From: Herpetosiphonaceae bacterium | GTDB taxonomy: Bacteria; Chloroflexota; Chloroflexia; Chloroflexales; Herpetosiphonaceae | DNA length: 64,000 nt | Reading direction: 5' to 3' | NCBI GenBank assembly: GCA_013538855.1 | Contig: JABXJS010000274.1 | Location: 1-64,000, forward strand | Part shown: positions 6,635 through 16,388 of the stretch, piece after piece | How positions within the stretch are numbered: position 1 is the stretch's first letter | Layout of the letters: each line of letters opens with the position of its first letter | Notes under the pieces: model-generated | What the model was told of the DNA's origin: nothing | What the model saw: only the letters and a program-made list of their open reading frames with translations | The model's database searches: none | Program-made: the position numbers and the translations under genes

Positions 6635-9166
6635 CTACTCGTCGCGCAGGGCTAGGGCCGGCGAGCTGCGCGCCATGCGCCAGGCCGGGTAGATGCCGCC
6701 GAGCAGCGCGGCGGTGAGCGCGAGGCCGAGCGCCTGCAGCAGAATCTGCGGCGAGACCTGGAGTTGGAGCGTCCAGCCAAACGAGCGCTTGTTGATCACG
6801 AACACCAGAATGTAGGCCAGCACCAGGCCGAGCGGCAGCGCCAGCAGCCCGGCGGTGAGGCCGATCAGGCTTGTCTGCGACAGCACCAGGCCCCAGAGCT
6901 GGCGCGGCGTGAGGCCGACGGCGCGCAGGATGCCCAGGTCGCGGGCGCGCTCAAGCTGCAGCGCCATCAGCGCGCTGAGAATGCCGATAAAGGCCACGCC
7001 CGTGCCGAGAATTTGCAGCACGCCGGTGATCAAAAACGTGCGGTCGAAGATCTCCAGCGTGGCCTGGCGCAGCTGGCGGTTGGCCTGGATGGAGAGCGCC
7101 TGCTGGGTGCCGACGCGCTGCTGCACCCGCGCCTGCAGCTCAGCGACGCTCACGTCAGGTGCGGCCCAGAGCGCGATGGTGGAGATGCGGTCGTTGCTCC
7201 AGTGCTGATTGAACGTGTCGCGGTGCATGCTGACGAGGCCGCGGTCGGAGGAGAAATCGGCATAGACGCCGACGATGGGGAAGCTGGCCGGGCCGGTTGT
7301 GCTCTGTAGCTCCAGCTGATCGCCGACGGCGAGGCCGGTGCGCGTGGCATACGGCTCGGAGATCCACACGCCGCCGTTGAAGAAGCCCTGCCAGGCGGCG
7401 TCGGCATCGCTGAGAAAGATGGTCGAGCTGCGCTGGTGCTGCTCAGCGGCTGGCTGCACGACGGTGAGCGCGGTGGTGCCGTAGGGGCTGGGCACGTCGA
7501 TGTTGAGCGCGGTGCTGGCGGCGGCGGTGCCCGGCGTCTGCATGATCGTCGTCGCCAGCTGTGGCTCGATCAGCGCGGTGGAGCGGTTGGCGGTGGAGCT
7601 GGGCACCGAGATGAAGATGTCGGCGGTGAGCGTGGCGTCGAGCCAGTCGACGACGGTTTGGCGAAACGAGGTGATCATCGTGTTGGCCCCGACGGTGACG
7701 GCCACGGCGATCATCAGCGCGGCGATGGCCACGCCGGTGCGGCTGAGCGAGGCGATGACATCGCGGGCGGCCATGCGCCCGAGCAGGCCGAAGAAGCGGC
7801 CGAGCAGCGGCTGGGCTACGCGCATCATCACAATCGTCAGCCCTGGCGTGATCACGCCGGCCCCAAGCACAATCAGAAACACACCGGCGAAGCTGAGCGC
7901 CAGGCTGCGCGACGGGAGGCGCAGCAGCACGCCGCCAAGCCCCAGCGCCACCACGCCCAGCGCGACGGCCAGGCCCATGCGGCGGCGCACGGCGTCCTCG
8001 ATGCTGGAGCGGCGCAGCACGAGGCGCGGCGGCGCGAATGTGGCCTCCAGCGCCGGCACCATCGCCGCCAGGGTGGTGCCGCCGAGGCCGAGCAGCAGGC
8101 CCTTGACGAGCGGCAGCGGGCTGATCTGGAGCTGGCGCACGTTGAGCGCAAAGTACAGATCGTTGATCGTCTGTGTGACCAGCTGCACGAGGCCGCGGCC
8201 GAGGATGATGCCGAACAGCAGCCCGACTGCAGCGCCAATGCTGCCGATCAAGCTTGCCTCGACCAAGATCAGCCGAAACACCTCGCGGCGGGTAACGCCG
8301 AGCGAGCGCAGCGTGCCAAAGAGCGTGCGCCGCTGCACCACCGAGAACGTCATCGTGTTGTAGATCAGAAACAGGCCGACGATCAGCGCCAGCAGGCTGA
8401 GCGCCTGGAGGTTAACCTCGAATGCCTTGGTCATCTGGTCCAGGGCGGCCGAGCGGGCCTGCGGCGTGGTCAGGCTGGCTCCTGGCGGCAGCAGGGCTTT
8501 GATCTGCTGCTGAAGCTGTGGGCGCTGGTCGGCGGGCAGAATCAGGTCGATGCGGTCGAGCTGGGAGCGCCCGAGAATTTCGCTGGCGGTGCTGATATCG
8601 ACGACGAGCACATCGCTGAGCGCCTGCTGGTTCAGCGTGTCCTGCACATCGAGCAGGCCGACGACGCTGAGCGTGTGGGTGATGCCCTCGATGCGGATCG
8701 GCAGCGACTGGCTGAGCGTGACGCCGAGCGTCTGGGCGAGCTGCGTGGAGAGCAGCACTGTGCGCGGCTCGGTGATCAGCGGGGTGATATCGCTGGAGCT
8801 GAGCAGGTAGGGGCGGAAGGCGGCCTCGGTGAGCGGGTCGATGCCAAGCAGGCTGAACGAGCGGCCGGGCGCGGCGGGCACGCTGGCCTGCGCCTCAATC
8901 ACCGGCGCAGCGCGGTCAAGGCCGAGCTGAACCCGTAGATCGCGGTAGAGGTCGGGCGACAGCCCATCTGCGCCGCCGACGATCTGATCGGTGGTGGGGC
9001 CGCTGATGGTGGCGGTGGAGAGGCTGAAGGCGCGCTGCGCGCTGGCGTTGGCCAGATCGATAGCGACGACGACCGCCACGCCGAGGGCGACGCCGAGGAT
9101 GGCGAGGCCGATCTGCGTGGGGTGGCGCAGCAGGTAGCGCCAGCTATTGCGCCGCAGCAGGCTCAT
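6635..9166 (-). CDS. ABC transporter permease, FtsX/MacB-like (duplicated)
   Basis: An 843-residue permease. An N-terminal membrane segment (about 18-36) is followed by a MacB-type periplasmic domain (about 40-235), a block of three membrane helices with the FtsX core (about 250-375), a middle membrane pair (about 395-445), a second anchor and extracytoplasmic domain (about 470-710), and a final FtsX block (about 720-840). This duplicated 10-helix layout is typical of lipoprotein-release/macrolide-type exporters. Its ATG overlaps the stop of the ATPase gene by four bases (ATGA), implying translational coupling. The substrate is unknown. Confidence 0.9.
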   Translation of the reverse strand: MSLLRRNSWRYLLRHPTQIGLAILGVALGVAVVVAIDLANASAQRAFSLSTATISGPTTDQIVGGADGLSPDLYRDLRVQLGLDRAAPVIEAQASVPAAPGRSFSLLGIDPLTEAAFRPYLLSSSDITPLITEPRTVLLSTQLAQTLGVTLSQSLPIRIEGITHTLSVVGLLDVQDTLNQQALSDVLVVDISTASEILGRSQLDRIDLILPADQRPQLQQQIKALLPPGASLTTPQARSAALDQMTKAFEVNLQALSLLALIVGLFLIYNTMTFSVVQRRTLFGTLRSLGVTRREVFRLILVEASLIGSIGAAVGLLFGIILGRGLVQLVTQTINDLYFALNVRQLQISPLPLVKGLLLGLGGTTLAAMVPALEATFAPPRLVLRRSSIEDAVRRRMGLAVALGVVALGLGGVLLRLPSRSLALSFAGVFLIVLGAGVITPGLTIVMMRVAQPLLGRFFGLLGRMAARDVIASLSRTGVAIAALMIAVAVTVGANTMITSFRQTVVDWLDATLTADIFISVPSSTANRSTALIEPQLATTIMQTPGTAAASTALNIDVPSPYGTTALTVVQPAAEQHQRSSTIFLSDADAAWQGFFNGGVWISEPYATRTGLAVGDQLELQSTTGPASFPIVGVYADFSSDRGLVSMHRDTFNQHWSNDRISTIALWAAPDVSVAELQARVQQRVGTQQALSIQANRQLRQATLEIFDRTFLITGVLQILGTGVAFIGILSALMALQLERARDLGILRAVGLTPRQLWGLVLSQTSLIGLTAGLLALPLGLVLAYILVFVINKRSFGWTLQLQVSPQILLQALGLALTAALLGGIYPAWRMARSSPALALRDE

Positions 9167-9867
9167 GGCAGCACCTCGCTGAGCGCCTGCTCGCGCAGGT
9201 GGCCCTCCTCGATGCGCAGGATGCGATCGGCGCGGGCGGCGACATCGGCGGCGTGGGTGACCATCAGCATGGTCTTGCCGTTGCGCCTGGTCATCTGATC
9301 GAGCAGCTCCAGCACCTGCTCGCCGGTGGCGGCGTCGAGATTGCCGGTCGGCTCGTCGGCCAGCACCAGCGGCGGATCGTGGACGAGGGCGCGGGCGATG
9401 GCGACGCGCTGCTGCTCGCCGCCGGAGAGCTTATCGGGAAAAGCTGCGCCGCGATCACCGAGGCCGACCTGCTCTAGCAGGCGCTGGGCGTGCGCGCGGC
9501 CAGCAGGCGAGGCTGCGTTGTTCAGCTCCAGCGGCAGCAGCACGTTTTCGGCGACGGTGAGCGTAGGAATAAGATTGAAGAACTGAAAGATAAAGCCGAT
9601 CGAGCGGCGGCGAAAGAGGGTGCGGTCGCGCTCGTTGAGCGCGTGGAGCTGCACACCGGCGATGCTGATGCTGCCCTCGGTCGGCGCGTCGATGCCGCTG
9701 AGCAGATTGAGCAGCGTCGACTTGCCCGAGCCAGAGCGGCCGAGCAGCACGACCGTTTCGCCCTGATAGATCGTTGCGGTGGCGTGGTTAAGCACGATGC
9801 GCTCGTGTCCGCCCTCGCGAAACGATTTACAGACGTTATTGATTTCAATCAGTGCAGATTGGGTCAT
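9163..9867 (-). CDS. ABC transporter ATP-binding protein, LolD/MacB type
   Basis: A 234-residue ATPase when started at ATG 9867 ([12 protein letters not shown]). The open frame runs further upstream, but that extension has no similarity to the family. Walker A is GRSGSGKST, the signature is [15 protein letters not shown] and Walker B with the catalytic Glu is [12 protein letters not shown]; the H-loop His is in MVTHAAD. It is the energising subunit for the FtsX-like permease encoded immediately downstream. The gene lies back to back with the J-domain gene at 10032. Confidence 0.93.
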   Translation of the reverse strand: MTQSALIEINNVCKSFREGGHERIVLNHATATIYQGETVVLLGRSGSGKSTLLNLLSGIDAPTEGSISIAGVQLHALNERDRTLFRRRSIGFIFQFFNLIPTLTVAENVLLPLELNNAASPAGRAHAQRLLEQVGLGDRGAAFPDKLSGGEQQRVAIARALVHDPPLVLADEPTGNLDAATGEQVLELLDQMTRRNGKTMLMVTHAADVAARADRILRIEEGHLREQALSEVLP

Positions 9868-9982
9868 ATAGGTAATCCTAGAAGCTAGAGAATATTTTGT
9901 GAAGTCTATCGCAAGATACGCGCTGATGCTAGCCTCGGATGAGCGCAGCGCGCCCATAACCGTCACAAGAACTACATAAGGA

Positions 9983-9991
9983 TGGTATAAT
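9983..9991 (+). promoter_or_regulatory. Extended -10 promoter of the J-domain gene
   Basis: TGGTATAAT, a consensus TATAAT at 9986-9991 with an upstream TG, 40 bp before the GTG start. The core ATGGTATAATCG recurs upstream of the methyltransferase gene near 21206. Confidence 0.6.
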
Positions 9992-10031
9992 CGCCGCAAG
10001 TCCACTACGCTAAAGAAGAGGAAACAAGCTC

Positions 10032-11414
10032 GTGTACGATTTTGAACAGTTCGATTACTACGAACTTCTGGGCGTACCGCGCACCGCATCTGCCGACGAA
10101 ATCAAGCGGGCGTATCGTCAGGAGATTGCACAATACCACCCAGACAAATGGAGCAATGCCGCCACAGATGAGCAGGAGTATGCGCGTAAGCGCGCGGCGG
10201 CGATCACCGAAGCCTACAGCATCCTTAAAGATAAGAAAGCGCGGCAGGAGTATGTCCCCGCCACCTCCGAGCCTGCGGCGGCCTCGCGCGCCGAGCGCCT
10301 CGAGCAGCTCTACCAGCGCGGGCGCACGCTGCTGGCCGAGGGTCGCGCCGCCGAGGCCGCCACAGTGCTGCGCCAGCTGCAGCAAGCCGATCCCTTCTAC
10401 CGTGACAGCGTCGATCTGCTGGCCCGCGCCGAGCGGGCGGCCAAGCCAGCTGCGGCCACGCCACCACGGCGCAGCAGCCGCAAGCGGCTTAGCCCGCTGC
10501 TGATGGGCCTGGGCGCGCTGCTCACCGTGGTGGTGCTCGTGGGCGCGATCTGGCTGCTCGGCGGCACCAAGGCTAGCTCGGACACACCCACCAGCGTGCC
10601 GGTCGCTGTCGCCACCGAGGCGACGACCATCGCCGTGGGCGCATCACCAACGCCACAGGCGACCACGGTCGCCGAAGGGGTGCCGATCGCCAATCCCACC
10701 GCTGCGCCAGCGCCGACCGACACCAGCGAGCCAGCCGTCGAGCCAACCGCTCCGCCAACCGCCACCACCGCGCCAGCGCCCACCGATACGCTGGAGCCAA
10801 CTGCTGCGCCAACCGCTGCGCCAACCGCCACGGCCGCGCCAGCGCCGACCGACACCATCGAGCCAACGGTGGCCCCGAATGCGCCGTCGCCAGTCGACGA
10901 TCTCTCCGGCCCCATTTTGGTGAGTGACAGCCTGGATGGCGGCTCGTGGCCGGTGGGCAACAGCGGCTCGTGGTCGTTCGACTTTGTCAACGGGCGCTAT
11001 CACATGACCATGCAGCCAGGCGTTGGCACCGTGTGGGCCTATAGCGGCGCGCTGCCGACCAACAGCGTGGTGCTGGCGGTGGATGTCGAGCCGGTCGCTG
11101 GCGCTGGTGGCCTCCTGCTCGGCTTTGTCGATGGCAACAACTACTATCGCTTTCTGCTGGCAGTCGATGGCACCTGGGCCTTTCAGCAGCGCAGCGGCGG
11201 CACGCTCAACCTGCTGGCCTCTGGCGGCGGCCTGGGGCCTGGGCGGCTGGTCGTCGCCCAGCGTGGCGCACTGACCCACCTGTACTGGAACAACACGCTG
11301 CTGGCCGAGGTGAGTCTGCCCGCCTTTCCGAGCGGCAGCTACGGCTTTGTACTGGCAGGCACCGACTACTCCGAGGCCTACTTTGACAATCTGCGGATTC
11401 GAGCGCTGCCATGA
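10032..11414 (+). CDS. Membrane-anchored J-domain protein with extracytoplasmic LamG-like domain
   Basis: A 460-residue protein. Residues 1-75 form a DnaJ domain with an intact HPD triad (H36-P37-D38). A short TPR-like helical stretch follows (about 85-135). One transmembrane helix spans about 154-177. A Pro/Thr/Ala-rich linker with repeated APAPTDT units covers about 178-290, and a C-terminal beta-sandwich of the LamG/DUF1080 type covers about 295-460. The J domain should sit in the cytoplasm and recruit DnaK, while the beta-sandwich is outside. There is no Gly/Phe region or zinc finger, so this is not DnaJ itself. GTG start behind AGAGGAAA. It overlaps plsC by four bases. Confidence 0.85.
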   Translation: MYDFEQFDYYELLGVPRTASADEIKRAYRQEIAQYHPDKWSNAATDEQEYARKRAAAITEAYSILKDKKARQEYVPATSEPAAASRAERLEQLYQRGRTLLAEGRAAEAATVLRQLQQADPFYRDSVDLLARAERAAKPAAATPPRRSSRKRLSPLLMGLGALLTVVVLVGAIWLLGGTKASSDTPTSVPVAVATEATTIAVGASPTPQATTVAEGVPIANPTAAPAPTDTSEPAVEPTAPPTATTAPAPTDTLEPTAAPTAAPTATAAPAPTDTIEPTVAPNAPSPVDDLSGPILVSDSLDGGSWPVGNSGSWSFDFVNGRYHMTMQPGVGTVWAYSGALPTNSVVLAVDVEPVAGAGGLLLGFVDGNNYYRFLLAVDGTWAFQQRSGGTLNLLASGGGLGPGRLVVAQRGALTHLYWNNTLLAEVSLPAFPSGSYGFVLAGTDYSEAYFDNLRIRALP

Positions 11415-12169
11415 TGCGTAAAATTGCTACCGCTCTTGGCTCACCTGCGCTGGCCGCCAAGTTTGGCGCGGTCTCCATGACGCTCCAGTACCGCATTATG
11501 ACCTGGATCGTCTGGATGGCCTTCTCCGTACGTGCGCGCCTCGTTGTCGAGGGCCGCGAGAACCTGCCGGTCGCTACTGGCTTCATCGTGGCCAGCAATC
11601 ACCTGAGCAACTGGGACCCCGTGGCGGTGGGCATGGCCATGCTCCATCGCCAGATGCATCCAGTCGGCAAGCAGGAGCTATTCGACATTCCTGTGCTGGG
11701 CAAGATTCCGCCATGGCTCGGCGGCATCCCGGTGCGCCGCGGCGCAGTTGAGCGCGAGACGATCAACCAGTGCCGCGATGTGCTCAAAAGCGGCCAGCCG
11801 GTGCTCATGCTGCCAGAGGGTACACGCTCGCGCACCGGCGGGCTGATCGAGGGCAAGCCTGGCCTGATCTTCGTGGCGCAGCTCGCGCGCGTGCCGATTG
11901 TGCCGATCGCTGTCTGGGGCACCGAGCGTATGGGCTGGCCCTGGCGGCGCGCCACCGTCCATGTGCGCTTTGGCCCGCCTATGCATATCGAGCGCGGTCG
12001 CGGCGCGCCAACGCGCGAGCAGCTGGTGGAGCGCCTGATGGTGCGGATCGCGCACATGCTGCCGTCAAAGTACCACGGTATCTATGCCGCAGCCGCTGCG
12101 GAAGCGGCCCCGCTGCCCGATCAGCCCGCTGTCGCGGCGGAAGCTCCCCAGCCATCCGATCAATCCTAG
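11411..12169 (+). CDS. plsC: 1-acyl-sn-glycerol-3-phosphate acyltransferase (PlsC family)
   Basis: A 252-residue acyltransferase. Motif I is NHLSNWD (H64, D69) and motif III is PEGTRSR (135-141); VRRGAVER lies between them. Members transfer an acyl chain to lysophosphatidic acid at the membrane to make phosphatidic acid. Its ATG overlaps the stop codon of the J-domain gene, so the two are translationally coupled. The last ~25 residues are Ala/Pro-rich and probably disordered. Other acyl acceptors are possible, because the family includes several lysophospholipid acyltransferases. Confidence 0.9.
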   Translation: MMRKIATALGSPALAAKFGAVSMTLQYRIMTWIVWMAFSVRARLVVEGRENLPVATGFIVASNHLSNWDPVAVGMAMLHRQMHPVGKQELFDIPVLGKIPPWLGGIPVRRGAVERETINQCRDVLKSGQPVLMLPEGTRSRTGGLIEGKPGLIFVAQLARVPIVPIAVWGTERMGWPWRRATVHVRFGPPMHIERGRGAPTREQLVERLMVRIAHMLPSKYHGIYAAAAAEAAPLPDQPAVAAEAPQPSDQS

Positions 12170-12230
12170 CCTAAACTGGCTTTTTGGCGGCTACGTGCTA
12201 CTCAAGCGCTGGTCGTATGCTGATGCTGCG

Positions 12231-12265
12231 TCGCTGGATGGGCCACACTGCGCCCCATCCAGCGA
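12231..12265 (+). terminator. Perfect stem-loop after plsC
   Basis: TCGCTGGATGGG (12231-12242) pairs perfectly with CCCATCCAGCGA (12254-12265) over an 11-nt loop. No U tract follows. It lies in the spacer between plsC and the carboxypeptidase gene and probably ends or stabilises the upstream transcript. Confidence 0.55.
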
Positions 12266-12366
12266 CCACGCACGTTCATACGCGCACCACAGCATGGTGC
12301 TTACGCCTAGTGTCACGGGAACCTAGGCAGATCTGGTTTCTTGCTTATCTGTGTGGAGACGAACGC

Positions 12367-14310
12367 ATGAGAATTTCACGCCGCACCCAGCTCGCCGCAG
12401 CGCTGCTCCTTGGGCTGGCGTTGCTTGTTGGCGGCTGGCGCTTGACTGGGCCAGCTCGCGTCCAGTCGGTTAGCTCATCACAGCCCGCGCTGGCGGTCTG
12501 GAAGGTCAAGGCTCCCAAGGCGGCCGATGTCGAGCGGCTCTTCGCTGGCGGCTGGGATGTGCTTGAGGCGCGCGATGGCGCGTATGTGCTGGTTCTTGGC
12601 GATGCCGCTACCGCCACCCAGCTACGCACGGCGGGCTTTGAGATTGAGCTCGAGCGCACGCTGCCGCCTGTCGATGCCAACAGCGTGTTCACCTACTACG
12701 GCGGCTACCGCACGGTCGCCGAGCACTATCAGCACCTCGATGATCTGGCCGCCACTTATCCGAACTTGGTGACGGTGGTGGACTACGGCGACTCGTGGCG
12801 CAAGCTCAACAATCTGCCCAACGGCCACGATCTCAAGGCCATCTGCATCACCGCCAAGCAGGTCGGCGACTGCGCCCTCGACCCCAACAGCGCCAAGCCG
12901 CGCTTTGTGCTCCAGGCCGCCATCCACGCCCGCGAGCTGACCACCTCCGAGCTGGCTTGGCGCTGGATGGACGAGCTGACCAGCAAGTACGGCATCAACA
13001 CCCAGATCACCGAGCTGCTCAACTACACCGAGCTGTGGGTTATCCCCGTCGTCAACCCCGATGGCCGCTACATCGTCGAGACTGGTGGCAATAGCCCGTA
13101 CACGCAGCGCAAAAACCTGCACGACTATGCCAGTGGCGCATGCAGTAGCCCACCGAGCGACTTCAGCCAGCAGGGCGTCGATCTCAACCGCAATGCAAAC
13201 TTTCAGTGGGGCGGGGCGGGCACGAGCACAAGCCTGTGTAATCTGACCTATCGCGGCCCCTCGGCGGCCTCGGAGCCAGAGGAGTACTTCCTTGAGGCGT
13301 TCCTGGCCCAGCTGTTTCCCGATAGCCGCCCCGATGATCTGACGACGGCTGCCCCGCTCGATACTCGCGGCGTGTTCTTGACGCTGCACACCTACAGCGA
13401 TCTATCGCTGCTGCCTTGGGGCTGGGGCACGCAGGATGCGCCCAACGAGCCTGGCCTGCGCTCGCTGGCCTTCCGCTTCAGCTACTACAACGGCTACGAG
13501 ACCGGCCAGCCCGGCGAGGTGCTCTACAACGCCTCCGGTGCCACCGACGACTGGGTCTATGGCCACCTTGGCGTGCCTGGCTTCACCTTCGAGGTCGGGC
13601 CGCAGTCCGGCTCCTGTAGCGGGTTCTTCCCGGCCTATAGCTGCCAAGATGGCACCTTCTGGCCGCTGAACAAGCCGGCCTTCCTCTACGCCGCCAGCGT
13701 CGCCCGTCAGCCCTACGCCTGGTCGCTGGGGCCGACGCCAAGCAACGCTAGCGTGGATATGGTCAGCGTCGATGCCGGCACACCGGTCACCCTTACCGCG
13801 CTGGCCAACGACGACGCCTACGGCAACAATGGTGTGGCCCGCCCAAGCGCGCAGACCATCGCGGCGGCGGAGTACTCCATCGACACGCCGCCCTGGGCCA
13901 ATGGCTCCGCGCCCTACAGCATGAGCGCCGCCGATGGCACGTTCAGCAGCACCTCGGAGTATCTTGAGGCGACTGTTGATACTAGCGAGCTGACCGAGGG
14001 CCGCCATACGCTGTGGGTGCGCGCTCAGGATAGCGCTGGCAACTGGGGCCCACCCGCGCCAGTCTGGCTGACTATCCGCAGCTCTCAGATTACGCCTACA
14101 CCGTCGCCGACTGCCACGCCTGTCACGACGACGCCAACGCCCACGCCAACGGGCACCGTCACCGCGACGCTGACGCCCACGCCGACTGGCACCGTCACCG
14201 CGACACCCACCCCGACCGGCAGCCCCACGCCAACAGGCACGGCCACGCTGACGCCCACGCCTGGCGCGGTGCTTGACCAGCGCGTCTACCTGCCGCTCGT
14301 CACACGCTAG
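12367..14310 (+). CDS. Secreted M14 zinc carboxypeptidase
   Basis: A 647-residue exported protein starting at ATG 12367; the open frame upstream lacks a signal sequence. Residues 1-30 are a signal peptide (RRTQLAAALLLGLALLVGG). The M14 domain (about 105-500) has zinc ligands H187 and E190 in HARE and H341 in LHTYS, Arg/Asn contacts in LNRN, and catalytic E409 in FTFEVG. A beta-sandwich domain follows (about 510-620). The tail is a Thr/Pro-rich linker ending in VYLPLVTR. It should remove C-terminal residues from peptides outside the cell, as carboxypeptidase T does. The ending suggests a shared surface-retention or export tail. Confidence 0.92.
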   Translation: MRISRRTQLAAALLLGLALLVGGWRLTGPARVQSVSSSQPALAVWKVKAPKAADVERLFAGGWDVLEARDGAYVLVLGDAATATQLRTAGFEIELERTLPPVDANSVFTYYGGYRTVAEHYQHLDDLAATYPNLVTVVDYGDSWRKLNNLPNGHDLKAICITAKQVGDCALDPNSAKPRFVLQAAIHARELTTSELAWRWMDELTSKYGINTQITELLNYTELWVIPVVNPDGRYIVETGGNSPYTQRKNLHDYASGACSSPPSDFSQQGVDLNRNANFQWGGAGTSTSLCNLTYRGPSAASEPEEYFLEAFLAQLFPDSRPDDLTTAAPLDTRGVFLTLHTYSDLSLLPWGWGTQDAPNEPGLRSLAFRFSYYNGYETGQPGEVLYNASGATDDWVYGHLGVPGFTFEVGPQSGSCSGFFPAYSCQDGTFWPLNKPAFLYAASVARQPYAWSLGPTPSNASVDMVSVDAGTPVTLTALANDDAYGNNGVARPSAQTIAAAEYSIDTPPWANGSAPYSMSAADGTFSSTSEYLEATVDTSELTEGRHTLWVRAQDSAGNWGPPAPVWLTIRSSQITPTPSPTATPVTTTPTPTPTGTVTATLTPTPTGTVTATPTPTGSPTPTGTATLTPTPGAVLDQRVYLPLVTR

Positions 14311-14325
14311 CAGCGCCAGCAACGA

Positions 14326-14373
14326 CCGCTCGTGGTACCACCAGCGCCCGCAGCGCGGTGGCTCCACGAGCGG
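14326..14373 (+). terminator. Stem-loop after the carboxypeptidase
   Basis: CCGCTCGTGG-TA-CCACC pairs with GGTGG-CT-CCACGAGCGG, a 15-bp interrupted stem, followed by CTGTGATTGTAATTCTT. The U tract is weak but the stem is strong. Confidence 0.65.
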
Positions 14374-14405
14374 CTGTGATTGTAATTCTTGTGTCACATA
14401 AACGG

Positions 14406-14435
14406 TTGAAGCAGTCGAACATCCTTTCCTATAAT
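14406..14435 (+). promoter_or_regulatory. Sigma-70-type promoter of the coiled-coil gene
   Basis: TTGAAG at 14406-14411 and TATAAT at 14430-14435, separated by 18 bp, 52 bp before the chosen start. Confidence 0.65.
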
Positions 14436-14487
14436 GCATCTATCTATAGCTCGCGTGCAACAATATAGGACACGCCGGAGGGTGCAT

Positions 14488-15195
14488 ATGGACGTGGTGT
14501 TTCTCCTGCTCAGCGCAGCGCTGCTGCTGCTGGCGGTGCTGTTGCTTTGGTTTGTGCCGCACCTGCTTAGTCAGCAGGAGAAGCGCGCCGCTCAAGAGGC
14601 GCAGCGCTTGCGCAATATGTTGTCTGATGTGCTTGGTGAGCAGGAGGCTGTCGCTCGCCGTCAGATGCAGTTTGGTACCTCGGTGGCCTATCTACAGACA
14701 CAGCTCGAGGAGCTGCACGAGAGCTGGCCCACCACGCTGGCCGAGCTATCGGCACAGCCCGCCGAGCTTGGCCGCACGATCATCGAGCAGCTCGATACGC
14801 GCCTCAATGGCCTGCACAATCAGCTTGAGCACTGGCTGCACGATCGCCAGTCGCGCCTCACAACACTCTCCTCGCAGGAAAACGAGTCGTGGGCCTATCT
14901 GATGAGCTTGCTGGGCACAATGCAGGATCAGCTCGGCTCGGTTGGCGCACGCCGTCGTCAGCAGCTCAATCCGCCCACAATCAACGCCCCGGCCGCAATC
15001 GGTGGCTCGGCGGTCGTCCACGACCTCCGCGATGAGGTCGAGAGCCTGCGCTCGCTCTCCGAGGAGATTGCGGCCCTCCAATGGCGGCTGCGCCGCTCGG
15101 TCGCACCGACGCCAACTGCGCCGCGCAACGGCAAGAGCGTGCTGCAGGGCCAGATCCGCCAAGTGATCGAGTCCAACTCCATCGAGCAAATTTAG
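14488..15195 (+). CDS. Membrane-anchored coiled-coil protein, unknown function
   Basis: A 235-residue protein with one N-terminal transmembrane helix (about 3-26, very Leu-rich) followed by a long charged, Gln/Glu/Leu-rich helical region predicted to form coiled coils (about 30-145), a less ordered stretch, and a second short coiled coil (about 175-210). ATG 14488 was chosen because CGGAGGG precedes it and it begins directly with the membrane helix. An in-frame ATG at 14434 lies within the -10 element and is unlikely. I do not recognise a family; the layout resembles RmuC-like or other membrane-tethered scaffold proteins. Confidence 0.7.
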   Translation: MDVVFLLLSAALLLLAVLLLWFVPHLLSQQEKRAAQEAQRLRNMLSDVLGEQEAVARRQMQFGTSVAYLQTQLEELHESWPTTLAELSAQPAELGRTIIEQLDTRLNGLHNQLEHWLHDRQSRLTTLSSQENESWAYLMSLLGTMQDQLGSVGARRRQQLNPPTINAPAAIGGSAVVHDLRDEVESLRSLSEEIAALQWRLRRSVAPTPTAPRNGKSVLQGQIRQVIESNSIEQI

Positions 15196-15462
15196 TCCAA
15201 GGCCACGGTGTTGCAGCCGTGGCCTGCGCTTGCCCCGCTTTCAGCAGAAACGTCTCGCCAAGCATCAGCGCAACTCCCCCCCAACCTATCGAGCGCCGCC
15301 TGCACCGTATGAAATCTGTGCAACACGCCTTGCTTTATTCCCGATCACTTTCACTTGTCTACTTTGTGTAAGGCTGTTTTGAAATGTTAGGATGTATAAG
15401 TGCGCCACATAGATGTCCGCTATGCGGCAGTGTGCTCCCTGTCGCTGCGCGCCTAGCGCAGC

Positions 15463-15648
15463 TTAGCCCAACAGCCCACAGAAGGCGAGCAGGCCAACCA
15501 TGCCCACGAGGCCGACGCAGAGCGCCCATTTTGGATGCGCGCCGATCAACCCGAGCGTGGCCTGAAACACGAGCACTAGCCCCGCCCAGAGCAGCTCAAC
15601 GAAAATGTAGACGATGATGTCAAAGATCCATTCGACGACAATGCCCAT
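15463..15648 (-). CDS. Small two-helix membrane protein
   Basis: A 61-residue protein with two hydrophobic segments (about 5-33 and 39-60). GCAAGGAGACCT immediately before ATG 15648 gives a clear ribosome binding site and decides the start. The coding frame ends 267 bp after the coiled-coil gene on the other strand. The family is unknown. The spacer 15196-15462 shows nothing else I can support. Confidence 0.6.
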   Translation of the reverse strand: MGIVVEWIFDIIVYIFVELLWAGLVLVFQATLGLIGAHPKWALCVGLVGMVGLLAFCGLLG

Positions 15649-15890
15649 AGGTCTCCTTGCGCTCAGCACGCTGCTACGTCGCGGTTAGCTGTTGATTAAG
15701 CGCCGCGCTGGTTGCTGGCGTCGCTGCCAGGCCGCCAGCTGTGCTATCTCGCCCGTCCCGCTCCACTGCGATGGATTGCCGCGCCAGACAGCGCTCGCAT
15801 CGCTAGCTGTGCCTGGCGCTAGACCAGTTGTTGGGCGAGCAATAGCACCGCTGCCGCTGATGATACCGCAGTGTGCGCGTTGCCGCTACG

Positions 15891-16317
15891 TGCTGCATAG
15901 GTCGGGCTGCGCTCGCCCAGGCGTAGCCAATGGTGCAGGCGTTGATGAGACAGCAGCGCGACAGGCGCGGCGAGGTGCTGCATAGGTCGGGCTGCGCCAG
16001 CTCGCACGCAGGCGGCGACTGCGCAGCGGCTGGTGTGTTCTGCTGGCTCGCGGCCAGTGTTGAAGCTGGAGCAGCGTGTTGAGCGCTGCTTTGTGCTGCA
16101 TAGGCCGGGCTGCGCTCGCTCAGGCGTAGCCAATGGTGCAGGCGCTGATGATACAGCAGCGCGGCAGGCGCGGCGGCGTGGTGCATAGGTCGGGCTGCGC
16201 TAGCTCGCACGCAGGCGGCGACTGCGCAGCGGCTGGTGTGTTCTGCTGGCTCGCGGCCAGCGTTGAAGCTGGAGCAGCGTGTTGAGCGCTGCTACGTGCT
16301 GCATAGGCCGGGCTGCG
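15891..16317. repeat. 203-bp tandem repeat, two copies plus partial third
   Basis: Units begin at 15891, 16094 and 16297, exactly 203 bp apart. Two are complete and the third stops after about 21 bases. Each unit holds two copies of a shorter motif, GCATAGGTCGGGCTGCGC, so the array has internal structure. Identity between units is high, with only scattered substitutions. All frames are interrupted or read as Arg/Ala/Cys-rich shadow peptides; I see no gene. The stretch 15649-15890 before it is also gene-free. Confidence 0.88.
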
Positions 16318-16335
16318 CAGTGCGCACGTAACAAA

Positions 16336-16365
16336 ACCGCCTGGAGCATTGGCGCTCCAGGCGGT
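16336..16365 (-). terminator. Intrinsic terminator of the DUF2342 gene
   Basis: ACCGCCTGGAGC and GCTCCAGGCGGT form a perfect 12-bp stem with a 6-nt loop. On the minus strand it is followed by TTTTGTTACG. It lies just past the stop codon at 16389. Confidence 0.8.
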
Positions 16366-16388
16366 CGATGTGCGCTGAGTGTTGCGGG

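Noticed and set aside
7436-8938. Long plus-strand open frame (500 codons) opposite the ABC permease
   Set aside because: Its Gln/His/Ala/Arg-rich translation is the antisense shadow of a GC-rich permease gene with clear FtsX features.
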